Below are positions 1-13,300 of a DNA stretch of 64,000 bases, piece by piece. The position numbers and the translations under genes are program-made. The stretch is taken from the NCBI GenBank assembly GCA_963575645.1, contig OY754464.1, positions 61,354,948 to 61,418,947 of the forward strand, given 5' to 3'. The stretch is from Xanthostigma xanthostigma (lineage: Eukaryota; Arthropoda; Insecta; Raphidioptera; Raphidiidae). The notes under the pieces were generated by a model. It was not told where the DNA came from and did no database searches. It saw only the letters and a program-made list of their open reading frames with translations. How positions within the stretch are numbered: the stretch's first letter is position 1; every line of letters starts with the position of its first letter.

Positions 1-1591
1 TATTATAAAAGTGTACAGTTTCCTTGTTTATCTACGGTCACGTTCATAACAGTTTTAAAAATTTATAACTTTTGTACACGGTACCCAATCAAAAAAATCC
101 TTCGTCACATTGTAGATAATATTATAAAAAATAAATGTTATAAATTTTAATCAAATCGGTTGAGTAAATCTTGAGATATCATGTAGGTACACCGTTTTGA
201 AAAATGTAGTTTCGAGAAAAACGCAAAAGAAAAAACTAACTGATTGAATGCTCTATGACTAGTCTAATATGAATTCGTTATTGCTATAACTTCGGTGATA
301 GTTTGAATTTTGGAATAGTTAAACGCTTAAAATATTCTCAAAAGTATAAACAATTCATCTATACCCTAAATAAAACACGATTTTTTTAAAAATCTCAAGG
401 TGGGGTAACCCTTTAAATAAAGATAAAAATAAAACAGGATGTGAATTAAAAATTAAAAACGGGATAGCAGCTTATTCTGGTTTATTTGAACTAATTCCAC
501 TTTACCATATAGATTTGTTTTCCATTTTAATAGTTTTTACATGCTTTGTTTTGGCTTGCGTTAATTGAAGCATCATGCATTAAAAATACATACGTTAACA
601 CAAATCATTACGATCACGACTTGGTCAACACGTTGAATTTGATTTTTTTATTGTTCATTTAATCATGTAGAAAATTAAAATTGTGAAACATATGGTAGTT
701 AAATTACGGAATTATGTCATTTATATTACGTACTCTGTTAAAGTTAAAATGTCCGACATCAAAATAAAGATATACCTAGCCTTTGAATATTGAGTTAAGA
801 GATTTTAACAAATTAAGTGTCCGATGAACGTAAAATGTAATTTATAACGTTAGTTGCAATTTTCCCAATTATTTAGCCTGATGAATAATGTTCTGCACAG
901 CGACGAAATGCATATTGAAATAGGTCCAGCGCTTTTAAACTAAATCTCTAACAAACATTCAGACGCGAAAACGGGATTTTAAAGGTTAAGTTGCTCAAAA
1001 AGTTGATTTAAACATTTTTTATAACTATAGTTTTTGTCTTAGAATTTACTGTTTCTGAGAAAATTAGGAACGCTGTCTGAAATAAATGTTTGCAGCCATT
1101 CAAATATGATAATAATTTATTTCTAGATTGGTCAAAAAAGCCTCGCCAATTTTCTTACAGATATGATAAGACCCTCTGGGCTAAATTCATAAAATACAAA
1201 AAAAAGAAAACGATTATAAAATACCAACGCTCTACAAGTGTGGCCAAATATTGTTTGGGTATTTCCTACCAAATTCAATAACTGAATAAATATTGGCTTT
1301 CGTGCAGTGTATAATATTATTTACTTTTGATTATTGACATTTGACTGCTATAATAAACTTGTTATATGTATCTATGTTGCACATTGTTCACGCTTCAATG
1401 GCGCTGCACGCGTTCTTAAAATGCCACTTTTCAAATTTTTACTTTACGTGAAAATATGCAAATCTATTCTATACTTACAATCAAAACAATAACATTTCTA
1501 AACTGACAACACTCGATCATTAAAGAACGTTGTTATTCTTTTCCTTTTTCAATTTGTTTTTAGTCACAGCTGAAGACCAGACGAGTAAGAC
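1..1591. other. AT-rich stretch without recognised gene
   Basis: Only short random open frames occur here, including a 63-codon lysine-rich frame near 1090 with no family likeness. I see no exon, RNA gene or bounded element. Confidence 0.5.
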
Positions 1592-1739
1592 TGATGGCCG
1601 GTTTCTTCACTCTTGGTTATCTGCTAGGTAGAGGCACCTGGAAGATAACCAACAAATTCGGTTTTCTTCACAACTAAAAACTTCCTACCTGCCAGATAAC
1701 TTTAGCTGGTGGTCCAAGTACCAGATATCTGCCAGGTAC

Positions 1740-2045
1740 GTGCGCGCATCTCATAACTATCTCTGCGCATGCGCCGCATCTGTCAAAAGTTTATTCTTAT
1801 CTCGGGTGTTGTCAAAGTGGTCACAGAGGTTAGAGAACACAGCCACTATAATTAATAATAACTGCAAGAGGAACGCTCTGTTTGACATTAATGCATTTTC
1901 GGATACAAGCAGTGATGAAGAAGAAAATAATATTAGACGTCCATACACTTTTCGTGAAAGGCCTAATCGAAAAATTGTTGTTATTATTATTTGTGTTTCT
2001 ACTATTGTTATTGGTTGTAATTTTGTGAAAGATTTTATTGATTAA
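1740..2045 (+). pseudogene. Fragment resembling the N-terminus of a HARBI1/PIF nuclease
   Basis: A 101-codon frame containing SDTSSDEEENNIRRPYTFRE then RPN. An acidic run followed by R-x-Y-x-x-R-x-R-x-N is a recurring N-terminal feature of insect Harbinger nucleases, which matches the TIR assignment of the enclosing element. The catalytic DDE part is absent. The last third of the frame lies in the left arm of a 166-bp inverted duplication, so the stop is probably secondary. Confidence 0.45.
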
Positions 2046-2385
2046 TGATGATGGATAATTATTGTTGACTAGAAATTGTTTTATAATTTTAAGATTTTTG
2101 TTATGGAATTGTGGACTAGAAATATGTGTTGATCTGTAGCCTACACATTCTGGACGATATCTGAATTTTTTTTCTGATAGTCAGTTCCAATATAAACTCA
2201 ATGTAATAAAAAACCTCATCTACAGATCAACACATATTTCTAGTCCACAATTCCATCACAAAAATCTTAAAATTATAAAACAATTTTTAGTCAAATATAA
2301 TTATCCATCTTCATTAATCAATAAAATCTTTCACAAAATTACAACCAATAACAATAGTAGAAACACAAATAATAATAACAACAAT
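1974..2385. repeat. Large inverted duplication (arms 1974-2139 and 2220-2385)
   Basis: Two arms of about 166 bp, nearly identical as reverse complements, flank an 80-bp spacer inside the Harbinger-like element. The right arm repeats, in reverse, the end of the transposase-like frame. Confidence 0.75.
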
Positions 2386-2394
2386 ACCAATGAA

Positions 2395-2624
2395 ATTTGT
2401 ACTTTTTTCTCTATTCCATTCATTCCCTTGTTATCAGAGAAGATAAAATGCATTTTTAGATCAGAAAACATTCAAATATCTTGCAAAAATCATAATTCTA
2501 TATATAAAAACTTTTTTTCTAAACTCAAAGACAAACTGAAAAATTACAAAACTCGGAATTAGTCTATAAAATTGATTGCAACAATTGTAATGCTACATAT
2601 ATAGGTCAAACTTCTCAATATCTG
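2395..2624 (+). pseudogene. Penelope-like element remnant with start of GIY-YIG endonuclease
   Basis: The translation reads IPFIPLLSEKIKC..., then KLKDKLKNYKTRN, and after a frameshift VYKIDCNNCNATYIGQTSQY and L. The last block is the classic start of a GIY-YIG domain (VYxIxCxxCxxxYIGQTxR), as carried at the C-terminus of Penelope-like reverse transcriptases. The frame is interrupted by a TAG at the RN/VYK junction and stops at a hAT MITE end at 2625, so it is a dead fragment. Confidence 0.7.
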
Positions 2625-2840
2625 TTAGAGCTGTAACAAACCGTATGTATTCGTTACTGAGTAACGGGTACATCGTCTGACTCGAAGCAACGAATCGTTA
2701 CTTACAAATTCATTTCGTTACTCGCATCTGTCGTATCCATAACCGCATCAAACGAGTCGAACTGACATGGAGTCAGTTCGACTCGTTTGATGGGGTTATA
2801 CGTTATACGAACGAAGTCATACCGTATCACGGATGCGAAA
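2625..2840 (+). mobile_element. hAT-type MITE, truncated copy 1 (TAGAGCTGTAAC family)
   Basis: Begins TAGAGCTGTAACAAACCG and matches the left two-thirds of the complete copy at 31501-31788, including GTATGTATTCGTTACTGAG and the ACGAACGAAGTCATAC region. The right terminus is missing. Confidence 0.75.
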
Positions 2841-3669
2841 CGCCTCTCTCCACAAAACAAAAAAAATTATTCGAATAAATAAAATTGTCGACCATTTTTT
2901 TTTTCAGACCATATATTGACAAAAAATAATATAAAAATATTTTATTTATTTGAAGAGTTCTATTCAGACGTTAATCAAAGATTTTAAAAAAATTATAATA
3001 AAATAAATAATGTGATAAAAACCTCTGTACAAAACAAAAAATAATAAAATAAATGAAAATCTCTCTATAAAACAAAAATTAATAATAAATTAAATAAAAA
3101 TCTCTACTTCACAAAAAATAATTAATATAATAAAAAAATTAAAATCTTTCCACAAAAAATATGATTAGAAATAAATTCATCCATGTTCAAAATAATCTTC
3201 CTACGCGCCAAAATCGCTGTCAAACTACAACTTGAAGCTAGCCGATTAAAGGCTTTTGCAACGTTGACAAATTGATAATCAAGGAGGTTATAAAAGATTA
3301 TACGATTTGCTATCCTATAGATCATATTTTGTGAAGAAAACCATTCTTGCAGATAAATGTATCTGGAAGGCAGATAACCGGTAGTTAAGTATTTCGTGAA
3401 GAAACCGGGCCTGAATCCTACCAAATATCAAAAAATGAGCCAAGCTCTCTTCTATGTGCCAAATTTTAAGTTTCTAAATCCTCAAGAGCAAGGAGTAGGT
3501 ATCTTATAGATTTTGATAAAAGAGTGAATGCCAAAACATGCGATTTTCTGGGACTAGTTTGAAATTTTTACACGTAGAGTTTTCATGTTAACATTTCGAA
3601 ATTAAGTTAATATTGTTTTAAATTTATCCATCACTATACATATTTAAATCTTTGTGTTCAGTCAGAACT

Positions 3670-4020
3670 AAACTTACAACCCTTGACACTGTGGACAACT
3701 CTTACAACACAAGAAATTGTGGCCAATTAAAAAATACCATTTAAAAGGTTAAATTCCAGTAATATGAGCCATAATCATTTTGGTTTAATTTTTACAAATA
3801 AACTTCCACAACACATTTCTCAACTGAAAGATTTAAATTTAAAAAAAACTGTAAGCAAATTTCTAATAAAAAAGGCTTTTTACTCCATTCAAGAATTTTT
3901 AAATGATCAATGTTCATTAGCTGATTTTAATGTGTAAATTTTAATCTATGTATATCATGACTTGTTTCATATACTTGTAAGTATAACGAAATTAATAAAT
4001 TACGATTTACGATTTACAAT
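3670..4020 (+). pseudogene. 3' end of a non-LTR retrotransposon (Jockey/CR1-like), copy A
   Basis: The frame at 3764-3937 reads NKLPQHISQLKDLNLKKTVS, then FLIKKAFYSIQEFLND, and ends ADFNV-stop. This is the C-terminal signature of RNase-H-less LINE reverse transcriptases (LPxHI...FKxxVKxFL...FYSIxEFL). An SYNTRN piece occurs upstream in a shifted frame. The fragment ends in a short tandem tail of TTACGAT units near 3995-4018, typical of CR1-like 3' ends. Confidence 0.65.
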
Positions 4021-4146
4021 AGAGCTCATAAATTAGGACTGTCATTTTTGAAGATTTGATGGATGCTCAGGTTCCGGGTTTACGTCCTAATTATCCGGGT
4101 TTCAACCGCAGTTACACTAAGAATTAATTAATACAACTATATTAAG

Positions 4147-4296
4147 AATGATGAGTATTTGGAAAGAATTCCGTGGCATAAGGATCGAAAATGAAGCAAT
4201 ACTGAGACTTTTTTAAACTTGCATTTAATACTAACGTTCAGTATTGCTTCATTTTCGATCCTTATGTCACGGAATTCTTTCCAAATACTCATCATT
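4147..4296. repeat. Foldback repeat, 59-bp arms
   Basis: The left arm 4147-4205 and right arm 4238-4296 are reverse complements with one mismatch and a 32-bp spacer. No open frame. Probably a miniature foldback transposon. Confidence 0.75.
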
Positions 4297-4299
4297 AAC

Positions 4300-7222
4300 T
4301 TCAATGGATCACAGTTACTCTATTTATTGAATAGAGTCAATCTTCACTATTAAAAATACCAAACTGTAATTTATATCGAATAACATAAAAAAAACGGTAG
4401 ATGCTAATTGAGATGATGCAATTATAATCGGTTACACCAAAAAAATAAGGAAACACTGTAAAGGCATTGGATTTTATTTAGACCATTAGGGTCCGGTTTT
4501 GTCAACGTTTCCCCTCCTTTATCGTCGTGTTTAGATTCTTACAGAGGTGGCAGGCCTAGTCATAATTCTGTAGTTATTTTTTGAAACAAATATTTCAGTG
4601 GAATTTTTATTACGTTGCTAAATGTGTGTGTTTAGAAATACGTGAATTGTATATAGATACGAGACAGAAAAATTCGTTAAACTGTAATATTATAAAGTCA
4701 ATGACACAACTAACAAGCAAATAATAATGAACAGCTTTATTTTGTAGACCTTACAAAGGTATAGAAGGCAATGATTGGAATATTATAGAAGCATCGCTTT
4801 GAGCGGTTTCTTTGATATTTAGCGACCATGAAAATTAAATGGTTAGGCATAAAGCGCGCGAGCTTTAAATTGCACAGTCGCACCGCAATAATGCGATGGT
4901 ACGGAGGATGTTACCATAGTAACTATGATAACGGTCCCGGTACCGTCGCGAAATTAGGTAGGTACTTTTCCATTCAGAAGATGGGCATATAACATTTAAA
5001 AAAATACACATAAAAATCAGAGCAAAAAAATTACTGAAGTTAAATGTGAACTATCATAGAATGAAAAAGTGTTTTATTAAAGGTGCGATTTTCCAAAAGT
5101 TATTTACTTTATAAAATGACAACTTCGTATTAAAAAAGCGCTTAAATTCTACATACTTTTAAAATAACAATCACTGTGTATTCCGACTTAATAATACGTA
5201 AAATGATATACTAAATAAATTTATATACCAACTAATATGTGAATAATTGTAAAGTATAAGCAAATTGTTATTTAATAATATACGTAATATAATGAAATAG
5301 TTTAGAACTTTTTGATATGATACAGTGATTTTTTTAAACTTTCGTTTTTTACCTCGATATTCAATAAATCATAAAAATAACGCATTATATTTAATTGACG
5401 TAATTTTCTCATACGGAAAGGGAGTGAATTACTATATATTTTTTAACTACCGCGTTATTTCTTACATTTATTGTTTTTTTAACAAAACAAATGAAAAGAA
5501 AACTCAAAAAAAAGAATTTAGTCATTTCTTAACCACAATAATTTTATTCATTGGATGTACATTTCGACAGTAATGCTTGTTAATCCTCAAAAACTAAATA
5601 CGTTTAGTTTGGGCAGATAATCCTAAGTATTGTTGCTAAAATGTGCCTATATTCAATAAGAAAATTGTTGTGGTTAAAAAGTGACTGTAAAAATGATTGT
5701 TGTTTTTTCCTTCATAGAACAAAGATAGTCAAAGTTCCAGGTTTAATTATTATTAATAATTTAAAAGATAAAAGTGTTCATAAATTGTGTGAAAATTTAA
5801 TGACGAAGAGTTTTTCTAAAAATAATTGTTGCGAATTTTTCTTTAGTAATAATTTATTAAAAAAAATTGAACTGGTTGATCAACTTATTTCTTTTATTTA
5901 GCGGACCGAAATTTTATGCCACAAATATTTAATTTATTTTTTAAGAACAGGTTCACGGGAATTTCGACAAAAAACACAACGATTAATCATTGAAAGATGC
6001 GAAGTTTCTCGTCTCTTTTATTGAGACTTTATCAAGCAATTGAAAAATAATTATTTAATTAACGAATAGATCCTCCACAACTGAGGTTGTAATTGGCTGT
6101 GATGAAATATTTGTATAACAATAATACATTTATTTAAATAAGAAGAAGAGAAAATCTTTATTTTGAATTTAGAAAGGTTAATACAAAACTCCAAGAATTG
6201 GAACTACGGGTACGCTTATTAATTAGCAAACTGATTGTGTGTCAAAAACGTCAAAAGTATTATTAAAATATAATGAATTTTTTGTAATTTATATTAAGTT
6301 CCAAATATAATACATATTTTTCTCTGTTTCACTAATTTTCCACACAAATCACTATTTTGGCCTAATATAAGATATTATGATGATTATCGAAAATTGAAAT
6401 TCTTTATTCTTTCTTTGCATGTTTTATAATTTGGCTCAAATTTAGATTTGAAAAAATTGAGCAATTAAAAATTTATTTTACAAAAAAATTTTCAGTTTTT
6501 TTTAGAAAGTTTAGCAGAATTTCTTACAAAAGTTATGCTAAAACAATTGGTCATAGTTAAAAAAAAAATGATGATAAAAATATTTGAAATATTTATACCC
6601 TGTTGTACTTCATGAAAAGAATTACAATATAAAAAATATACACAATTTTTGGTCCTATTAGGTATTCTGCCTTGAACAATTTTTTTTCTAAATATAAAAA
6701 TACAAATTCTAACATTTTGGTCATTTAAAAAATTCATACACAAGACGTATCAAAAATTAGATTTTTTATATGTTGGTATATTTTTTTCAAAAAATAAATT
6801 ATATACAAAGAACATTTTGAAAAATTGTCTAAATTCGGTGTGCGTCTATTAATATTTGAATTGGTGCATTTTTTTTTCAAAAAATCTTTACAAATACTAT
6901 CGCGTTTTTAAAGAAGATGTGCATGCTTCTTTTGTCTTTTTGATTGTTTTGTTTTGCCTAGTTTCAGTTGTTTTTTATGTCACCTGTAGCGTATAGAGTT
7001 TGTTTTTAACAATGTACAAATTGTTTACAAATAACATTTGCATTTTAAACTGCAATCGTGGTATACATGGACATTAACATATTATTATATTTTGTTAATA
7101 TATTTTATACATTTCTGGATGTATAATAGACGATAATTTTTGACATCTACGTACCAAGTACAATATAAATAAAATGTACGATGTCCACAAATTATTATAC
7201 TTATTTCAGTATATTAGATTAG
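4300..7222. other. Gene-poor AT-rich DNA downstream of Vmat
   Basis: Several short open frames of 74-86 codons occur (near 5325, 5641 and 6492), but all are lysine-, asparagine- and phenylalanine-rich and show no motif. Vmat 3' UTR may extend into the upper end. Nothing else is supported. Confidence 0.45.
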
Positions 7223-7228
7223 TTTATT
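7223..7228 (-). terminator. Candidate Vmat polyadenylation signal
   Basis: AATAAA on the minus strand, about 45 nt beyond the Vmat stop codon. It is the first canonical hexamer after the stop, but such hexamers are common in AT-rich DNA, so the real 3' end may lie further downstream. Confidence 0.35.
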
Positions 7229-7272
7229 ATATTATTTTTTATAACAAAACATGCTATATAATAAGCAAAAAA

Positions 7273-7341
7273 TTACTCATCTTCTTCTTCATTTTGATAA
7301 GTTACATAACGAACTGATGCCTTTTCTCCAATTATTAAAGA
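7273..7341 (-). CDS. Vmat: Vmat terminal coding exon 10 (cytosolic tail)
   Basis: A 69-nt coding segment reading [20 protein letters not shown] then DE and TAA, preceded by acceptor AAAATAG and joined in phase 0 to exon 9. The tail has the tyrosine-containing, acidic-ended form I expect of insect VMATs. It is far below usual ORF length cut-offs and was found by searching for the tail motif. The phase match and the in-frame stop make it convincing. Confidence 0.92.
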   Translation of the reverse strand, partial: SLIIGEKASVRYVTYQNEEEDE

Positions 7342-10300
7342 CTATTTTATACGTACGTGCAAATTCCGTGTGTGCAAGGACAGAAAAAAATGTTTTTAAT
7401 TATAATGTTAACTGTATTGAACCAGGGGTGTCAAATTTGCGGGTTCTCGAGATCTCCAGCACCCATAGTAAATAAAATAGTGGGTATGGAGCAGAAGCGT
7501 AGCGTGCCTTGGCGGGGCCCCGTATAAAAATTTGTTTAGGGGCCCTGAGGAAGGGTAAAGGTTTCTCACAAAAGAAAAAAAATGTTTTACAATTGATGCC
7601 GAAAGTATGCACTTTCGATCGAGGTATCAAGAAAAACACATTTAACTTATTAGATTGATCATTTTTTAAGGATTATTGAAGTAGGTGAGTGTTATAAAGT
7701 TCAAAGAATTTTCTGATTTCAATGAAGATTTGAAGTAGCGTCGTCAGTGTGAAAATGCATAGAGAAATCTCGCACGGTCGCACATCGTCAGTTTTTGTAA
7801 ACGAGTCATCAAATGATCACCCGCAGGGTTTGCTAACGGGCGGTGCCCCTGCTTTCAATAATATTTTACAGTAAAAGTTACTAGCGAGGTCGTCCCGATA
7901 AAATTAAAATTTAGGAGAAAATCATAATTTGATATGTGATTAAGATTCCACGTTTAATTCAAAAAGTAACATTTGACATTTGATGTGACGTAATCTGAAT
8001 CAAGAAGTTCAGTCAATAGCGATACTGACGTCATCACGGTAAAACGTGAACCAATGAACGACGTGCAACCAGGCGTTCGTTCATCTGTCAGATTATTGCA
8101 CGTTCTTAGTGCGCTCTAATAGACTACTTTACGTTGGCTCGCTAAATAAGAGTTCGGTGAGCATAATCACTCTTACAATATTCTAGGATACGTATAAGGG
8201 CTCTGATGATCCGATTTATGGACCCATGCGTAGAAACTCTATTGTACATATTCTTAGAAAATTTGAAAAAATAATCAAAAGGTATTTTCTGTTTTTTCTA
8301 GTATTATTCTGATAATAAATAACTAACCTTTTTCTCTTCTTTTGTGGGCGGATTCCTTAACAAGATCAAAAGCGGCGCGTATAAGAAGTTTAAGATTGCA
8401 ATTCCAAATAACATCCACTCGAAACCTATTGTGTTGACAAGAGTACCACTCATCGCTGGTCCTGCAGATACAAAAAAAAGAAATGTTAGTTTTATATAAA
8501 ATACTTTATTTTATGATAAAAATTAGTATAGCTATGTATTACCACTGAGTAAGGTATTAATATTTTAATCAATTGTATTAGGCAATTAAATAATGAATTT
8601 AACTATAGTAACTTGCGTTTTACTATTAAGAATTAAACTCACCGATAGCAAATCCTAAACAAAATGCGACGTCGCCAATTGCGTAGACACTTCCGTAAAC
8701 AGCCGCGTGCCGGATGTCAACCAGGTATCCAAGTTCCGGCATCATCGAACTGTCAACCATTCCTATAGCGAAACCAAGTCCAGCGTTGGGTACTATTAGA
8801 TGATCAATACTTGTTGCCAAAGGTATCTAAAATGAAATATACAAATATAATTAGTTAGGAGATTCTTTTAACGTTAGAAAAATATAGAAGAAGACTAATG
8901 CTGAATTGCAGAACGCATTGTCAGGAAAATTGGTTTTGACAACGATCTTAGACTTATACTTACACACATGAGGCAGACTCCAATAATAACAAGTCCCAGC
9001 ATAGCGGCCAACCAGCGACCCATACGATGTCCTAACGGTCCAAATAAATTTGTCCCTATCAGATACGATATACTAGCCGGCAGGAACGTAACACCCTGTT
9101 TCCAACGCCCAGCACCCATTGTGTCCATCATCCAAATTGGTAAAGATGGTTCCAGCATCGCGATGCCGGTGTTTGCGAATGTGATTGCACCTGTAATTTA
9201 TTGTAATTCCGTTAAATTATTGCTAAAACTCCTTATAGCTCGCAAATTTCTTGAATTCTAATATTGGGAGAACATAACAGAGGCTTCCACAACTTTTTAA
9301 AGCTTTATCTTCAAATTATTCCTTTGATAAAAATACATTTTTTTTAAATCATGAGTGAAATCTACTTCCTCGTTGTTCCAGGACCTTAGTACTTTTAAAC
9401 CCTACGTTGTTTATTATATTAGTAAGAATAATGCTTACCGGCTGCAACAAGGATATACGGGTCCATAACCAGTGACTTTAAAGATGGAGGATCTGATTCT
9501 TGGCGGACTACTGCTGGTTGAAGCATCAACAACTGCAATACTGAAAAATCGTTATGTAAATACTGTAGTACAAAAAATCGGGCATGTTTTGCTTTGGTTG
9601 TATCGCAGTATTTCTATAGAATTACGTCCTTTGAAAAAAATTAAGTCAATGGATATTGAATGTCCAGGTTAGTGATAATTTGTGTTGCCTTTTTACGATG
9701 TTTGTTTAATTGTATAATAAATACTCACATCCGTCTCCAAGTGCCAGAGCTGAAAGGACCAAGAAAGGAGCCGATTTTCCGACAAATTCATACATGACGC
9801 CACCGAACGGAGGTCCAATCAAGACACCGAGTGCCAAGCCTCCTAAAGCGATGCCCATTGCGTTTCCTCGTTCCTTGTCATCCGGATAACGTTCGGCTAA
9901 CATTCCCATGCCGCTGACACTTGAACACGAGGACCCGATGCCCTGTAGCGCTCGTGCCAGGAACAACACTCCGTAGCTTCGTCCGAATGCAAATACTGTT
10001 ACGGAATAAAAAGCGTTTCGTAATGATAAATTATTGTAATCAGAGACATATATGAAAATTCAGGATAGCGTTTCGTAATGATAAATTATTGTAATCAGAG
10101 ACATATATGAAAATTCAGGATATTTGCTTTCAAGGTCGTATAATGTATCTAAATAACCTCGTCTAAGTCATATGTGATACGGGGTGCAAAATCATAAAAA
10201 TCTAATTAATGTTTCGTTGCTTCAACTTTATTTTCGTTCAGTGTAGTCATGAAATTACTCTCAAAAGTTGATTCACTTTTTAGTTTGACAGAGCTGTGTA

Positions 10301-13300
10301 GGTGAACAAGGAGCTAAGATGAATCGTTTAAGGAAATTTTTTTACATATACAACTTGAATACACGTTTCCTCGAATTTGCTCGCGTTAAATATAGCTCTT
10401 GTTCGTGGCTTCGCTTTCGTAAATGTCAATTTTGCTCGCATAAATGTTGGTTTTGACGAGAAGACTAGCATAAACTTTTCACTTTACTTAAGTTTATGAA
10501 ATCATTAAACAGAGAATAGGTATTTAGAGTATCATTTTTCATTTTTCAATGTTCTATCAAAATCCATTGGGAGTTTTTATGGATTCGATGGCCTTGAAGC
10601 TACGTAATACGTCTACTGAATTCAGTTCAATCGTTTGTTGATTTTGTATATGAAAAAGACTTTTATTTGTATGCAAGTCGTAGAGAAGAGATGCAAGTCC
10701 TATCTCAACGCGAACGATGCTGGATATAAAGTAACCTATCCGTTGAATACGTGTACCAAACTTCATTTAAATCGCATTAGGAATTTAAGAATTATAACGG
10801 TACAGATATTACGTACATAAATCTTTAAGAAAAAACAGTACAGGGCTGTATAAAATGCGCCATTAAAACAATATTAGATAGTAAGGGAGTATGTTAAATC
10901 TTATTGTTGCGTTGTAGGATCCGATGTTGAGAGCATTTAATTTCGTGCTTTGTGATGTTAAATTTAAATACTAGCATTTTTTTTTTAGAAAACAGCAATT
11001 GTAGATACCTATATAAATCATAAAAGTCAATATTTTTTGTTCGGTAAAAATGGTCTGCAAGAGGTTCTGTTGGTTAATTTAGCTAATAGACATTTTTTTT
11101 CACCGGAGCCCTTTTTACATGTATACTACAAGATTACGTCACATAAATATATAAAAGTTATTTATTTTGTTTATTATAATTTTTTAGATTTAAGAAAAAA
11201 TAATAGATTTTTCTTAATTTTTTAAAAACTTTAAAAAACTATAATGAACAAAATAAAGAATTTTTAAAAACATTTATAACGTGATTTTGTTAAGTATATT
11301 ATTTATAGGGCAATCATTTAAACATTTTTTGTTGTTTTCAATGGAGACGGTTTTTCGAAAATAATTAGTTTACAATAGCCTCAGTTTTTTAAAAATAAAT
11401 TTAAAAAATGTTTTTCAGTGGTACTTTATTCTTTCAAGTGTTAAAATGATTCCATAATTTATTTAAATTTTTAAACTGCTATTTATTTCGTACTATAAAA
11501 AAAATATTTTATGTGTTTTACTCTCTAAACAGGTGGTGCCTGTTTAGAGAGTAAAACACATAAAATATTTTTTTTCATATAGCACCGCTCGAGTTGTAAC
11601 GGTCGCGCGGAACGCTAGTTTCAACGTTAAATTAAAACTATAAATGATAGAAATAGAGTCTAGGAAGTGGAACTTTTTTATTGGAAATTTTCTCCTCTTT
11701 AAGAATATTTTTTTCAATTTCCGCTATCGCTTATAGTTGAGTAATTGCCACAAATCTGAGTTTTTTTCGTTTTTTGGTAATAACAAATGCAATTTTTGTC
11801 GGCGTAAAAAAAAAACGTATTTTTCAGAATATTTTTCCGAGTCGAATACGCTATTGCTCATATTTATTGAAGACTTGGATCAATTTTTCTCAAGAATCCT
11901 GCTATTGATATTGATTGATGATATATAATATGTAATCGTTTTTTGAAACACCCTGCTTTTGTTACTAAAACGAAAAAAATAGAAGCGTTTAAAAAATAAA
12001 TTAGCAAGGCTGCTAATGTGATAGCGAGTTAACGACACGATAAATTGACTGGTCATTACTTTCCCTAGTCGGCAATAATCTGTGCGCACACAAAGCAATC
12101 TCAGCACAATAATAGAATCTTATGCAACGAGTATGAAATAGTTCGTGTTGACAAGCCCGTGACGACGTGAGCCAACGGTGATTTGCGAAGGTTGACCTCA
12201 CTGTCACACCTGACTAAAATTGTGTTGGTACACTAAAGTGTAAAAAAAAACAAATGATCGAATAGCATTATAGCGCCGGTTTCAGCAAAATGGTCTATGT
12301 ATTTGGCTCTGACATAATAGTCAGAGTGCCCGTCGGCAAAAATTTTATTGATACGTACTCTCCCCAAACTTTGTATATGGCTTCATTAGGCCATTTAAAA
12401 TGTCTCGAATATGGTCGACATATTCGAGGTGTCAGACATTTTAAATGGTTTCATGTTATTTGTCAGAGAACATTATTTTAGCGTTTTGGTTGAAGTTTTT
12501 AAGCTACCCAATTAAAAAAAACAAACAATATCTATAAATTTTTACATGTCGTCAAAACGACATCTTTCGGAAAGTTTAGAGGGAAAACGCCCCAAAATCA
12601 AGAAAAGTCATAGAGGAAATAGGTGTCAGACTAGGCCTAATGAAGCCATATACAAAGTTTGGAGAGAGTATGTATCAATAAAATTTTTGCCGACGGCACT
12701 CTGGCTATAATATATTATAGATTAGATTAGATTTTTTATTGTCAATTGGAAACTTACAATTTTATCTGAAATATTAGTACAGCAGCGTCGGACTGGCCAT
12801 ATAGTCGAGGTGGCGTTTGCCTGGCTTGCGTGGGTATAAAACGGTGGATTGGCTAAAGCATTTCGGGGGGTTGACCCCCCCACCTACGGCCTTGGGGAAG
12901 TTGTACCCGTTTTAACCAAGGGGAAAGGATTTAAAACTGGGAACGCATAGACGGCTGGCGTCAGAGCTGAATCCAGTTAATAACGAAATCAGTGCATGCA
13001 TGTCATAATCATACACCATAATCATGTGATCAGTGAGTGGAAGATATTATGTTCATTTAGTGACGCCTTTGTCATTCTCTGATTAGCTGTATATTATACA
13101 TTAGTTTTGGATGCATATGCAATGCTCTGCTGGTAGGATATAAGCTATTGCCTTTATGTATTTCTATTCATTAGTTAAGAAGTTTGCGCAAGTTCGAGCT
13201 CTCAATGTCAGTTGCAGAATATTGGACAGGAAATGTTCGGATAAAACGCGCTCTGCAGAATTCAATTAGCCGTGTACACAAAATTTACCGATCAGTTTAC

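Larger units (their letters stand above)
1595..3411 (+). mobile_element. PIF/Harbinger-like element, non-autonomous composite
   Basis: The ends are inverted: GGCCGGTTTCTTCAC at the left, and the complement of GGCCCGGTTTCTTCACG at the right, with TTATCTGC repeated just inside each end. Both sides carry the trinucleotide TGA (1592-1594 and 3412-3414), a plausible 3-bp target duplication for this superfamily. The interior holds an N-terminal transposase-like frame, an inverted duplication, a Penelope-like remnant and a truncated hAT MITE, so it has been a target for later insertions. Confidence 0.6.

Noticed and set aside
7400-7639. 79-codon minus-strand frame with [13 protein letters not shown]
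   Set aside because: This sequence is a familiar repeat-derived translation of CAG-AAGCGTAGCG-type transposon ends, not a gene.
8968-9261. 97-codon plus-strand open frame
   Set aside because: It lies antisense over Vmat exon 7 and has no family likeness; the minus-strand exon explains the open frame.
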